A stretch of DNA of 64,000 nucleotides, from assembly GCF_010729895.1 (NCBI RefSeq), contig NZ_AP022612.1, positions 2,666,001 to 2,730,000 of the forward strand, read 5' to 3'. This DNA comes from Mycolicibacterium confluentis. GTDB lineage: Bacteria > Actinomycetota > Actinomycetes > Mycobacteriales > Mycobacteriaceae. Positions within the stretch are counted from its first letter, which is position 1; the number at the start of each line of letters is the position of its first letter. Under the pieces are notes generated by a model. It did no database searches and was not told where the DNA came from. It was given only the letters and a program-made list of their open reading frames with translations. The translations under genes and the position numbers were made by a program. Of the stretch, positions 55,304-63,295 are shown one piece after another.

Positions 55304-56263
55304 ATGACCCTCGTCCAGCTGCTGGCCTTCGTGACCGCCGCGCGACTCGGCACCTTCAGCGCGGCCGCCCAGGAACTCGGACTCAGCCAGCCGGCGGTCT
55401 CCGATCTGATTAGGCGACTGGAACGCGAACTCGGCACCGCGCTGTTCGAACGCGGCGGCCGGGCCCTGGTCGTGACGCCGGCCGGCGACGAACTGTTGCC
55501 CTGGGCGTCGCAGGCCGTGCAGGCCGCCGAGGACGGGCGGCGCGCGGTGCGCGCACTGCACGATCTCACCGGCGGCAAAGCGACCTTCGGCCTGCTCCGC
55601 AACGTGCACTATTACCTGCGCGCCGACCTCGCCGCCAATTTCCGCCGACAATACCCACAGGTGCGGATGCGGCTGGTCGGCCAAAACAGCGCCGAGACCA
55701 CCGCCGCCGTGGCGCGCGGCTCCATCGAGGCCGGGCTGGTGACGCTGCCCGTCGACACAGAAGAGCTCCGTGTCCTGCCGGTGGCGCGCGACGAAGTGCT
55801 CTACGCCAGCACCGACGAATCAGCTCTCGCCACGCCGCGCACCATCGAAGAATTCTGCTCGGCGCCACTGGTGCTGTACGACGCCCACCACTCGAACACC
55901 GATCCAGCCCGTCGACAACTCAACGACCGCGCTCAACTCGCCGGCCTGCGCATTGAGCCCAGCATCGAGGTCGAATACCTGGACATGGCACTCGATCTGG
56001 TGGCCCAGGGGTTCGGAGACACCATCGTGTGCCGTGCTGCCGTCACCCGCGAGGTCCTGCCACGCGGCATCGGCATCGTGTCGTTCGCCGAACCCATGTA
56101 CGACACCCTGGCGTTCGTGCGCCGCAACGACCGAACCCTCAGTTCGGCAACCGCCGAAATGGTCCGACTGTCGCATGAAGCGCTGCTGGAACATCAGGAT
56201 TCCCCAGCTGGCACCGCCGAGGTGATCGCCAGCGGTCGCGACATCATCGGGTTCCTGCGCTGA
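55304..56263 (+). CDS. LysR-family regulator of the accessory catabolic module
   Basis: The 319-residue protein has an N-terminal HTH (LLAFVTAARLGTFSAAAQELGLSQPAVSDLIRRLE, in parts; residues 6-40), a linker helix and a periplasmic-binding-like effector domain (about 90-300). The ATG at 55304 follows a full AAGGAGG site by eight bases. It is encoded between the permease-hydrolase pair and the dehydrogenase-lyase pair, all in one direction, and two matching LTTR boxes lie before each pair. The effector is probably the substrate or an intermediate. Confidence 0.9.
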   Translation: MTLVQLLAFVTAARLGTFSAAAQELGLSQPAVSDLIRRLERELGTALFERGGRALVVTPAGDELLPWASQAVQAAEDGRRAVRALHDLTGGKATFGLLRNVHYYLRADLAANFRRQYPQVRMRLVGQNSAETTAAVARGSIEAGLVTLPVDTEELRVLPVARDEVLYASTDESALATPRTIEEFCSAPLVLYDAHHSNTDPARRQLNDRAQLAGLRIEPSIEVEYLDMALDLVAQGFGDTIVCRAAVTREVLPRGIGIVSFAEPMYDTLAFVRRNDRTLSSATAEMVRLSHEALLEHQDSPAGTAEVIASGRDIIGFLR

Positions 56264-56271
56264 ATCCCGAC

Positions 56272-56290
56272 CCATAGCGAAACCTTATGC
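56272..56290. promoter_or_regulatory. LysR-type box 2 (CCATAGCGAAACCTTATGC)
   Basis: The T-N11-A signature is T56275/A56287. The site is the inverted counterpart of box 1 and lies 95 bases before the HisD-like gene. Confidence 0.7.
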
Positions 56291-56329
56291 GCTGACCAAG
56301 TCACCGACCGCTTGCCCTATGCGCCGACC
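56286..56329. repeat. Direct repeat TATGCGC(T/C)GACC
   Basis: TATGCGCTGACC (56286-56297) and TATGCGCCGACC (56318-56329) differ at one base and lie 32 bases apart, about three helical turns. The first overlaps LTTR box 2; the second may be an activation site nearer the promoter. Confidence 0.5.
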
Positions 56330-56384
56330 CGTTCGTACTGTGACGAAGACCCATTGATCTCAATCCACCCGCGAGAGGCAGACG

Positions 56385-57680
56385 ATGAGACGGCATCTGA
56401 AATCCGTTGCACAGCAATCGATCACCACCACGGACACAGATGTACGCACGCGCGTCGAGACCATCATCGCCGATGTTCGAGCCGGCGGCGACGCGGCCGT
56501 GCGCAGGTACTCCGAGCAGTTCGACTCCTGGTCTCCGCCGAGTTTTCGACTGACCTCCACCGAGATCGACGCGGCGATGGCGCGGTTGCCGCGTCAGACG
56601 ATCGACGACATCGTCGAAGTGCAACGCAACGTCGAACGATTCGCCCGCCTGCAACTGGAATCGATCCACGACATCGAACACGAGGTCGCGCCCGGCGTCA
56701 TCCTCGGCCACCGCAACCTACCGATAGCGTCGGTGGGCGCCTACATCCCGGGCGGTCGCTACCCCCTGCTGGCGTCGGCCCACATGATCATCACGACAGC
56801 CAAAGTGGCTGGGGTGCAACGCGTCATCGCCACAACACCCCCGACGGCGGGCGCCATACCCGACGCCAGCGTCGCAGCGATGCACCTGGCTGGCGCCGAC
56901 GAGATCTACGTCCTCGGTGGAGTGCAGGCAGTCGCCGCGATGAGCGTCGGAACCGAGTCGGTCGACCGGGTCGACATGATCGCAGGACCGGGCAACGCCT
57001 ATGTGGCCGAGGCCAAGCGCCAGTTGTTCGGCGAGGTCGGGATCGACCTGTTCGCCGGGCCCACCGAGGTTCTGATCATCGCCGACGACACCGCGGACCC
57101 GCTGACCGTGGCGGTGGACCTGCTCAGCCAGGCCGAGCACGGTCCGGATTCACCCGCGGTGCTGGTCACCACGTCCGAGCAGGTGGGGCGGGACACGATC
57201 ACGGCGATCGACCGGCTGCTGCCGGGCCTGCCCACCCACGAGGTCGCCGGCGCGGCATGGCGAGACCATGGTGAGGTCATCCTGGTCGATTCGATCGACG
57301 AGGCCTATGCGGTCAGCGACGAGTACGCCAGTGAACACGTGCAGGTATTCACCGCCGACCTACGTGACGCGCTGGACCGACTGCAGAACTACGGTGCCCT
57401 GTTCCTTGGTGAACAGACCTGTGTCTCTTACGGCGACAAGGTGATCGGCACCAACCACGTGCTCCCCACCCGGGGCGCGGCCCGCTACACCGGGGGCCTG
57501 TGGGTGGGCAAGTTTCTGCGCACCGTGACCTATCAGGAGATTCGGTCGGCCGAGAGCAGTCGCGAGTTGGGCGAACTGCTGGGCCGGGCCGCGCGCGCCG
57601 AGAATTTCGAGGGACACGCACGGTCCGGCGATCTGCGCGCGGCAAAAGCCAGGGGGACGCTGCCGGAATGGGCGAGGTGA
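56385..57680 (+). CDS. Histidinol-dehydrogenase-family NAD-dependent dehydrogenase, HpsN-like
   Basis: The 431-residue enzyme has all metal and catalytic residues of the HisD fold: Gln249 and His252 (QAEHGP), Glu317/His318 (SEHVQV), Asp351 (YGDKVIGTNHVLPT) and His411 (EGHARSG). Sequence such as ARYTGGLWVGKFLRTVTYQE resembles the subgroup containing sulfopropanediol dehydrogenase HpsN rather than biosynthetic HisD. Members oxidise a primary alcohol to the carboxylate in two NAD steps. It is in a catabolic setting with LysR control, and overlaps the lyase gene by 13 bases, so a role in histidine synthesis is unlikely. Substrate unknown. Confidence 0.85.
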   Translation: MRRHLKSVAQQSITTTDTDVRTRVETIIADVRAGGDAAVRRYSEQFDSWSPPSFRLTSTEIDAAMARLPRQTIDDIVEVQRNVERFARLQLESIHDIEHEVAPGVILGHRNLPIASVGAYIPGGRYPLLASAHMIITTAKVAGVQRVIATTPPTAGAIPDASVAAMHLAGADEIYVLGGVQAVAAMSVGTESVDRVDMIAGPGNAYVAEAKRQLFGEVGIDLFAGPTEVLIIADDTADPLTVAVDLLSQAEHGPDSPAVLVTTSEQVGRDTITAIDRLLPGLPTHEVAGAAWRDHGEVILVDSIDEAYAVSDEYASEHVQVFTADLRDALDRLQNYGALFLGEQTCVSYGDKVIGTNHVLPTRGAARYTGGLWVGKFLRTVTYQEIRSAESSRELGELLGRAARAENFEGHARSGDLRAAKARGTLPEWAR

Positions 57681-59080
57681 CCTCGCAGCAGCCCCAGGTC
57701 CGCCAGGAGCGTGACCTGCTGGGCGTACGAGACATCCCCGCCGAGGTGTACTGGGGCATTCACACGCTGCGCGCGTGCGAGAACTTTCCGGCCAGCAGCG
57801 AACCGGTCGGCGCCCACCCTGATTTCGTATACGCCTTGGCCGCGGTCAAACAGGCCGCGGCCCAAGCGAATCACGAGCTCGGCGTGCTGGACTCGAGCCG
57901 TCGCGACGCGATCGTGGCCGCCTGCACCGAGATCCGCGGCGGCGCCCTGCACGACCAGTTCATTGTGCCGATGGTTCAGGGCGGGGCCGGCACCTCGACC
58001 AATATGAACGCCAACGAAGTGGTCACCAACCGCGCACTCGAACTCCTCGAGCGTCCGCGCGCGGACTACGCGGTGCTGAGCCCGACCGACCACACCAACC
58101 TCAGCCAGTCCACGAACGACGCCTACCCCACCGCCCTTCGCGTTGCGGTCAGTGCGGGCTGCGCGCAGCTTCGGGCGGCCCTGCATCAGCTCGGCGCGGC
58201 CTGCGACGCCAAGGCCGCGGAGTTCGCGACTGTGCTCAAGGTGGGCCGCACCCAGCTTCAGGACGCCGTGCCGATGACACTGGGACGCGAGTTCGCCGCG
58301 TTCGGCGCGCTTGTCCGTGCGGATCTGGAGCTGCTCGTCCGCGCGGAACACGCGCTGTATGAGATCAATCTCGGCGGAACGGCGATCGGTACCGGCCTCA
58401 ACGCACCCTCCGGCTACGCCCCCGTGGTGCGAGCTCACCTGGCGAGCATCGTGGATCTGCCGCTGCGCACGGCACCGGACCTGATCGCCGCCACCCAGGA
58501 CTGCGGCGCGTTCGTCCAGACCTCGGGTGCCCTGCGCCAGATCGCTGGACGCCTGTCGAAGATCTGCGACGACCTGCGGCTGCTGTCCTCGGGACCGCGA
58601 GCGGGCTTCGGCGAGATCACGCTGCCCGCCGTGCAGGCGGGCTCCAGCATCATGCCCGGCAAGGTCAACCCGGTGGTTCCCGAATTCGTCAACCAGATCG
58701 CGTTCCAAGTCGCCGGTGCCGACGTCACCGTCGCCATGGCGGCACAGAGCGGCGAGCTACAGCTCAATGCATTCGAACCCGTGATCGGCCACTGCCTTCT
58801 GACGGGACTGCGCCAGCTGCGCCGGGCGGTCGATGAGCTCGCGCGGTGCGTGGCCGGCATAGGGTGCGATCGAGACCGGTTGGCCGCGGCCGTGACGGAC
58901 TCGATCGGCATCGCGACCGCGTTGAATACGCACCTCGGCTACGCCACGGCAACCGATGTGGCCCGCGCAGCGCTGCGGTCCGGGCGCGGAGTGGCCGAAC
59001 TGGTACGCGAGCGCAAGCTGCTCAGTCCGGCCGAAATCGAGCGGGCTCTGGATCCAGCCATCCTCGCCCAGCCGCGCTGA
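57668..59080 (+). CDS. Aspartase/fumarase superfamily lyase (aspartate ammonia-lyase-like)
   Basis: The 470-residue enzyme matches aspartases: GTSTNMNANEVVTNRALELL near residue 105, SQSTNDAYPTALR, and the signature GSSIMPGKVNP near residue 324. Aspartases release ammonia from aspartate to give fumarate; relatives act on other 2-substituted dicarboxylates. The ATG at 57668 lies inside the previous gene; a GTG at 57677 with a four-base overlap is also possible. Coupled translation with the dehydrogenase suggests consecutive steps. Its end overlaps the convergent PhlG-like gene by 59 bases. Confidence 0.85.
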   Translation: MGEVTSQQPQVRQERDLLGVRDIPAEVYWGIHTLRACENFPASSEPVGAHPDFVYALAAVKQAAAQANHELGVLDSSRRDAIVAACTEIRGGALHDQFIVPMVQGGAGTSTNMNANEVVTNRALELLERPRADYAVLSPTDHTNLSQSTNDAYPTALRVAVSAGCAQLRAALHQLGAACDAKAAEFATVLKVGRTQLQDAVPMTLGREFAAFGALVRADLELLVRAEHALYEINLGGTAIGTGLNAPSGYAPVVRAHLASIVDLPLRTAPDLIAATQDCGAFVQTSGALRQIAGRLSKICDDLRLLSSGPRAGFGEITLPAVQAGSSIMPGKVNPVVPEFVNQIAFQVAGADVTVAMAAQSGELQLNAFEPVIGHCLLTGLRQLRRAVDELARCVAGIGCDRDRLAAAVTDSIGIATALNTHLGYATATDVARAALRSGRGVAELVRERKLLSPAEIERALDPAILAQPR

Positions 59081-59735
59081 CGGCACCCGCACCATCAATG
59101 GTGGCGCACGTCGCCTGATCGCGGTGCCCGTCAGCCAAGCCGGGCAGCAGATACTGCAGTTGGCCGACCTCCTCGATGTTGTGCCGCACCCAGGCGTGCG
59201 CCATGGCGTCGGGGAATCTGCGGGTCAGCGCCCAGTTGACCGGGGTTGCGAGCGCCGACCGGGCGCCGATGTCGAGCACGCTCACATAGTGCGCACCCTC
59301 GGCCCCGGCCGACCAGGTGTGCTCAAGCTGGAAGACCACCACGCCGGCCAGTCTGGTGACCAGCCTGATACCGGTCTCATCGAGTTTCTCGACGCGGTCC
59401 ACCACGTCGACCGGGTAGGTCCGGTCCTCGTCGATTCCCCGGAACTGTTCGACGATCCGGAACCGGGCCCCCTCGGCCGCGCCACCGCCGGGCGCGGGGC
59501 GGGCCAAATCCCAGCGGATGTGATCGATCGGGTGCCAGGCCAGATAACGCGGGATCACGTCGTCGCCGTAGCGCATGGTGCCGCCGATATGGGTGAACCA
59601 GTCCAGCAGCATGGCAGGTGTGACGCTGGCCAACCGGTGATGGTCGATCGTGATCCGTCGTCGCAGGTGCGGCAGCCTGGTGTGGCGTACGACGGCGGAC
59701 TCGACGGATCGCAGGGGATACAGCACGGGAGTCAT
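59022..59735 (-). CDS. DAPG-hydrolase (PhlG)-like protein
   Basis: The 237-residue protein resembles the PhlG family, zinc hydrolases that split a C-C bond in acylated phloroglucinols: MLLDWFTHIGG, LAWHPIDHIRWDL (H68, H72), FQLEHTW (E138, H139) and AWVRHNIEEVG (H185, E189) are candidate metal-site segments. Mycobacterial PhlG homologues are known. AGGAG lies six bases before the ATG at 59735. It is divergent from a TetR gene, with an operator just upstream, so it is likely inducible by an aromatic compound or antibiotic. Substrate not determined. Confidence 0.68.
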   Translation of the reverse strand: MTPVLYPLRSVESAVVRHTRLPHLRRRITIDHHRLASVTPAMLLDWFTHIGGTMRYGDDVIPRYLAWHPIDHIRWDLARPAPGGGAAEGARFRIVEQFRGIDEDRTYPVDVVDRVEKLDETGIRLVTRLAGVVVFQLEHTWSAGAEGAHYVSVLDIGARSALATPVNWALTRRFPDAMAHAWVRHNIEEVGQLQYLLPGLADGHRDQATCATIDGAGAVSAAGRGWLDPEPARFRPD

Positions 59736-59745
59736 GACGTACTCC

Positions 59746-59767
59746 TAAGATACGTTTGCGTTTCTTA
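59746..59767. promoter_or_regulatory. TetR operator copy 1 (TAAGATACG-tttg-CGTTTCTTA)
   Basis: Nearly perfect 22-bp inverted repeat (8 of 9 arm pairs) ten bases upstream of the PhlG-like start. The same right arm CGTTTCTTA recurs 45 bases away in copy 2. Confidence 0.75.
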
Positions 59768-59790
59768 ATTCCCAGGCTAGGCTCGTGACA

Positions 59791-59812
59791 TTGGATACGC
59801 AAGCGTTTCTTA
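59791..59812. promoter_or_regulatory. TetR operator copy 2 (TTGGATACG-caag-CGTTTCTTA)
   Basis: Second copy of the repeat, 6 of 9 arm pairs, ending at the ribosome site of the tetR gene. Exact 45-base phasing from copy 1 suggests cooperative binding and autoregulation. Confidence 0.7.
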
Positions 59813-59822
59813 GGAGGTGTCA

Positions 59823-60404
59823 GTGGCCCACCGCCGACGGGGTGCAGACCTGGAGAACGCGATCCACGACGCGACCCTGAAACTGCTCGGGGAACGCGGT
59901 GCCGCCGGAGTCACGATGGAGGCCGTCGCCGCGGCCGCCGGCACCAGCAAGCCCGTGCTCTACCGCCGCTGGCCCGACAGCACCGCACTGCTCCGCGACA
60001 CGCTCCTGCGCACCGCCACCGCGGCGGTCCCCCACCTCGACACCGGCAGTTATCGCGAGGACATGCTCGCGATCCTGCGGGGCTGGATCGACCTGTTCAC
60101 CGGACCGCAGGCGTCGACCATGAAGGCCGTCATCGCCGCGATGTCCGCCGACGACGACCTGGCCGAGGCGTTTCGCACCGAGGTCATCGGATGGCGCAAA
60201 CAGGAGATGGCCGAACTCCTGCAACGGGGTGTGGCGCGCGGCGAGGTGCGCGCCGACGTCCCGGTCGACATCGTGCGCGAACTGGCCCAGAGCGTGCTGT
60301 GGCACCGCCTGTTGGTCACCGGCGATCCCCTCGACGACGGCCTGGCGGTGCGCCTGGTCGACGACATCCTGATACCCGTCGTCGCACCGCGATCACAGCC
60401 CTGA
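59823..60404 (+). CDS. TetR-family regulator
   Basis: The 193-residue repressor has an N-terminal HTH (ATLKLLGERGAAGVTMEAVAAAAGTSKPVLYRRW, in parts; residues 15-55) and a helical ligand domain with GPQASTMKAVIAAM-type sequence of the TetR C-terminal group. The GTG at 59823 follows AGGAGG by five bases; another GTG overlaps the ribosome site and is rejected. It is divergent from the PhlG-like gene and probably controls both through the two operator copies. Effector unknown. Confidence 0.88.
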   Translation: MAHRRRGADLENAIHDATLKLLGERGAAGVTMEAVAAAAGTSKPVLYRRWPDSTALLRDTLLRTATAAVPHLDTGSYREDMLAILRGWIDLFTGPQASTMKAVIAAMSADDDLAEAFRTEVIGWRKQEMAELLQRGVARGEVRADVPVDIVRELAQSVLWHRLLVTGDPLDDGLAVRLVDDILIPVVAPRSQP

Positions 60405-60414
60405 CCGGCCCCTT

Positions 60415-60429
60415 ACTACGGACTGTAGT
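60415..60429. promoter_or_regulatory. Dyad ACTAC-ggact-GTAGT upstream of ctaA
   Basis: A perfect 5-bp inverted repeat with 5-base spacer, placed about 12 bases upstream of the ctaA -10 element. TAC/GTA dyads of this size fit BlaI/MecI-type repressors; assignment is tentative. Confidence 0.45.
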
Positions 60430-60440
60430 TTTTCGTCCTC

Positions 60441-60446
60441 TACGCT
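60441..60446 (+). promoter_or_regulatory. -10 element TACGCT before ctaA, leaderless arrangement
   Basis: TACGCT ends seven bases before the GTG of ctaA, the same layout as mptB. Confidence 0.55.
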
Positions 60447-60453
60447 TGGGCCC

Positions 60454-61398
60454 GTGTTCTTCCGCCGACTGGTCGACCTGCTGCCCGAACCCAGTCTGCG
60501 CGCGCAACGCCTGATTGCCGCGCTGGTGATCCTCACCCAGGGCGGTATCGCCGTGACCGGTGCGATCGTGCGCGTCACGGCGTCGGGCCTGGGCTGCCCG
60601 ACCTGGCCTCAGTGCTTCCCGGGCAGCTTCACACCCATCCCGCACCCCGAAGTGGCGCGGGTGCACCAGTTGGTCGAGTTCGGCAACCGGATGATCACGT
60701 TCGCGGTGGTTCTGACCGCGATCCTCGCGGTGCTGGCGGTGACCCGCGCGCGCCGTCGCCGCGAAGTGCTGGTCTATGCCTGGCTGATGCCCGCGTCCAC
60801 GGTCGTTCAGGCCGTCATCGGCGGCATCACGGTGCTGACCGGCCTGCTGTGGTGGACCGTGGCGATCCACCTGCTGGCCTCGATGACCATGGTCTGGCTC
60901 GCGGTGCTGCTCTACGTCAAGATCGGCGAACCCGACACGGGCACCGTGGTGCACGTGGTGGCCGCTCCGCTGCGCTGGCTCACGGTGCTGTCCGCCGTCA
61001 CGCTCGCGGCCGTGCTGGTGACCGGGACCCTGGTGACGGGCGCCGGACCGCACGCCGGCGACAAGAGCATCGAGCGCCCCGTGGCACGCCTGCAGGTCGA
61101 GATCGTCACTCTGGTGCACGCGCACTCGTCGCTGCTGGTCGCGTACCTGGCGCTGCTCGTGGGCCTGGGCTTCGGCCTGCTCGCGGTGCACGCCCCACGC
61201 CCGGTGCTGACCAGGCTGGCGGTCGTCGTCGCGCTGGCGTTCGCGCAGGGTACCGTCGGTGCCATCCAGTTCTTCACCGGCGTCCCCGAGGCGCTGGTGG
61301 CCCTGCACGTCGCGGGGGCCGCGGCCTGCACAGCCGCGACGGCCGCGCTATGGGCGTCGATGCGAGAGCGGACCCAGACCGAGTCGATCGAGAGCTGA
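60454..61398 (+). CDS. ctaA: Haem A synthase (CtaA/COX15)
   Basis: The 314-residue membrane protein oxidises haem O to haem A for cytochrome aa3 oxidase. Eight helices are expected; haem-ligating histidines lie in EVARVHQLVEFGNR (about residue 70), WTVAIHLLASM and VTLVHAHSSLLVAY, and the cysteine pair of the first loop is GLGCPTWPQCFPG. Start GTG at 60454 follows a TACGCT -10 by seven bases. It is encoded close to ctaB, which makes haem O. Its end overlaps the convergent ATP-grasp gene by 51 bases. Confidence 0.93.
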   Translation: MFFRRLVDLLPEPSLRAQRLIAALVILTQGGIAVTGAIVRVTASGLGCPTWPQCFPGSFTPIPHPEVARVHQLVEFGNRMITFAVVLTAILAVLAVTRARRRREVLVYAWLMPASTVVQAVIGGITVLTGLLWWTVAIHLLASMTMVWLAVLLYVKIGEPDTGTVVHVVAAPLRWLTVLSAVTLAAVLVTGTLVTGAGPHAGDKSIERPVARLQVEIVTLVHAHSSLLVAYLALLVGLGFGLLAVHAPRPVLTRLAVVVALAFAQGTVGAIQFFTGVPEALVALHVAGAAACTAATAALWASMRERTQTESIES

Positions 61399-62283
61399 TT
61401 CGACCCCGAGCGCGAACCGGCGCTGCTGGGCCGCCCTGGTGGTCGCGTCGAGTTGACGCCACCCCAGGCTCGGTTCGACCAGCTCGAGTTCCAGCAGGAC
61501 CGGATCCCGGTCACCGATGAGGTCGACGCGCGCGTAGAGCAGTTCTGACGGGTCGATGCCCAGATGCGCCGCGGCCGCGGCCAGCGCCGCGTAGCCCGTG
61601 TCCCACAGTTCGAAATCCGGCTCGGTAGGCGCCAGCGACTCCTCGGCGTAGGTGCCCGAGTCGTCGAAGGCCGGCCGCTCCCCCGGCGCCCGCAGGATCG
61701 GCCCCTTGGTGAAGGCGTGCGACTGCTCCCCGGCGAGGAAGACCAGGGCCGTCTCGCCGTGCTCGACGCGCGCGTCGTACGGCTGAACCAGCACGGTCGA
61801 GCCCGACTCCTGCAGCCGCGCCGCATGTTCCCGGGCCGCACGGTGGTCGGTGAATCTCTGGGCGCCGACAGATCCCGCCCCAACCGCCGGTTTGACCACT
61901 ACCTCGCCCGCGGGCAGGTGCACGATCTCGTCGGGCGTGAAGAACTCGCTCTCGAGCACGCGGACCCCGGCGATGTCGAGATCGCGCAGGTAGCGCTTGT
62001 CGGTGTTCCAGGCGACCACCTCGGGCGCATTGAGCAGATTCGGCACCTGCTGCGTCCAGTCCAGGAACTCGTCGAGGCGCTCGATGTAGTCCCACGTGGC
62101 CCGCAGGATCACCAGGTCCGCTTTCAGGGTCTGTGGGTCATCCCAGGACAGCCATCGCGCCGCGAGGCCGCGCTGCCGCAGCGCAGCCACCAGGCCGTCG
62201 TCGTCACCGTCCCCGTCAATGAGCTTCGGGCACCCCGCCAGAACGATCTTCGGATGGAACACGTCAGGCCGGGCCAGCTTCAT
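61348..62283 (-). CDS. ATP-grasp-fold protein of unknown specificity (Rv1455 position)
   Basis: The 311-residue cytosolic protein looks like an ATP-grasp ligase: a pre-ATP-grasp domain (KIVLAGCPKLIDGDGDDDGLV), NTDKRYLRDLDIAGV, the central VVKPAVGAGSVGAQRF loop (about residue 133), and a metal-binding end YARVDLIGDRDPVLLELELVEPSLG. It is related to RimK/glutathione-synthetase-type ligases that join a carboxylate to an amine or thiol; the substrates are unknown. The ATG at 62283 was chosen as the first that fits the fold. It is divergent from qor with 31 bases between starts. Confidence 0.78.
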   Translation of the reverse strand: MKLARPDVFHPKIVLAGCPKLIDGDGDDDGLVAALRQRGLAARWLSWDDPQTLKADLVILRATWDYIERLDEFLDWTQQVPNLLNAPEVVAWNTDKRYLRDLDIAGVRVLESEFFTPDEIVHLPAGEVVVKPAVGAGSVGAQRFTDHRAAREHAARLQESGSTVLVQPYDARVEHGETALVFLAGEQSHAFTKGPILRAPGERPAFDDSGTYAEESLAPTEPDFELWDTGYAALAAAAAHLGIDPSELLYARVDLIGDRDPVLLELELVEPSLGWRQLDATTRAAQQRRFALGVESALDRLGLGPLSHRRP

Positions 62284-62314
62284 GACGGCATCATGGACAA
62301 GGATGATAGTCACC

Positions 62315-63289
62315 ATGGACGCGATCGAAGTCAGCCGAACCGGCGGCCCCGAAGTTCTGGCCCTCGTCGACAAGCCGCAGCCCACCCCGGGACGGGGTCA
62401 GGTTCTGATCAAGGCAGACGCCATCGGAATCAACTTCATCGACACCTATTTTCGGTCCGGACTGTATCCGCGGCCAGTGCCCTTCATCGTCGGCACCGAG
62501 GTGTGCGGGACGGTGGCCGCCGTCGGTGACGACGTGGCCGCGCTGTCGATCGGTGACCGCGTGGTGACCGCGAACGCCGACGGCGCCTATGCGCAGTACT
62601 GCACGGCCCCCGCCGATTTCGTCGCCTACGTGCCCGACGCCGTCCCCTCGGACGCCATCGCCTCGGCGCTGCTGAAGGGCATGACAGCGCACTACCTGAT
62701 CAAGTCCGTGTACCCGATCACCCCGTCGGACACCGTCCTGGTGCACGCGGGCGCGGGCGGGGTCGGCCTGATCCTGACGCAGTGGGCGGTCAGCGTGGGC
62801 ACCAAGGTGATCACGACGGCGTCGACGCCGGAGAAGGCCGAACTGTCCCGGCAGGCGGGCGCGTTCGAGGTGCTCGACTATCCGGAGGACCCCGCGGAGT
62901 TCGCGGCCAAGGTGCGCGACCTCACCGACGGCGTGGGTGTGCAGGCCGTCTACGACGGGGTCGGGGCCAGCACGTTCGACGCGAGCATGGCCAGCCTGGC
63001 GGTGCGCGGCACCCTGGCGCTGTTCGGTGCCGCCAGTGGTCCGGTGCCCCCGGTGGACCCGCAGCGCCTCAATACCGCCGGATCGGTGTTCCTGACCCGG
63101 CCCAAGCTCGGCGACTTCACCCGCACGGCCGATGAGTTCGCCTGGCGGGCGGGTGAACTCATGGATGCGATTGCGGCCGGGACCATCGACGTCACGGTCA
63201 GCCAGAGGTACCCACTGGCCGAGGCGGAGCGGGCGCACCGCGATTTGCAGGGCCGCAAAACGGTGGGCTCGATCGTGCTGGTGCCCTGA
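62315..63289 (+). CDS. qor: NADPH:quinone oxidoreductase (zeta-crystallin type)
   Basis: The 324-residue MDR-family oxidoreductase has no zinc ligands and the NADPH loop HAGAGGVGLILTQWA near residue 147, with the start AIEVSRTGGPEVLALVDKPQP. It reduces quinones by one or two electrons. The ATG at 62315 is preferred; an ATG four codons earlier (after AAGG) is possible. It matches Rv1454c. It is divergent from the ATP-grasp gene and convergent with ctaB, six bases apart. Confidence 0.92.
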   Translation: MDAIEVSRTGGPEVLALVDKPQPTPGRGQVLIKADAIGINFIDTYFRSGLYPRPVPFIVGTEVCGTVAAVGDDVAALSIGDRVVTANADGAYAQYCTAPADFVAYVPDAVPSDAIASALLKGMTAHYLIKSVYPITPSDTVLVHAGAGGVGLILTQWAVSVGTKVITTASTPEKAELSRQAGAFEVLDYPEDPAEFAAKVRDLTDGVGVQAVYDGVGASTFDASMASLAVRGTLALFGAASGPVPPVDPQRLNTAGSVFLTRPKLGDFTRTADEFAWRAGELMDAIAAGTIDVTVSQRYPLAEAERAHRDLQGRKTVGSIVLVP

Positions 63290-63295
63290 CCGGGC

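Noticed and set aside
56385..57680. Biosynthetic histidinol dehydrogenase HisD
   Set aside because: No his genes are nearby. It is coupled to a lyase and controlled by LysR, and its sequence resembles the HpsN subgroup.
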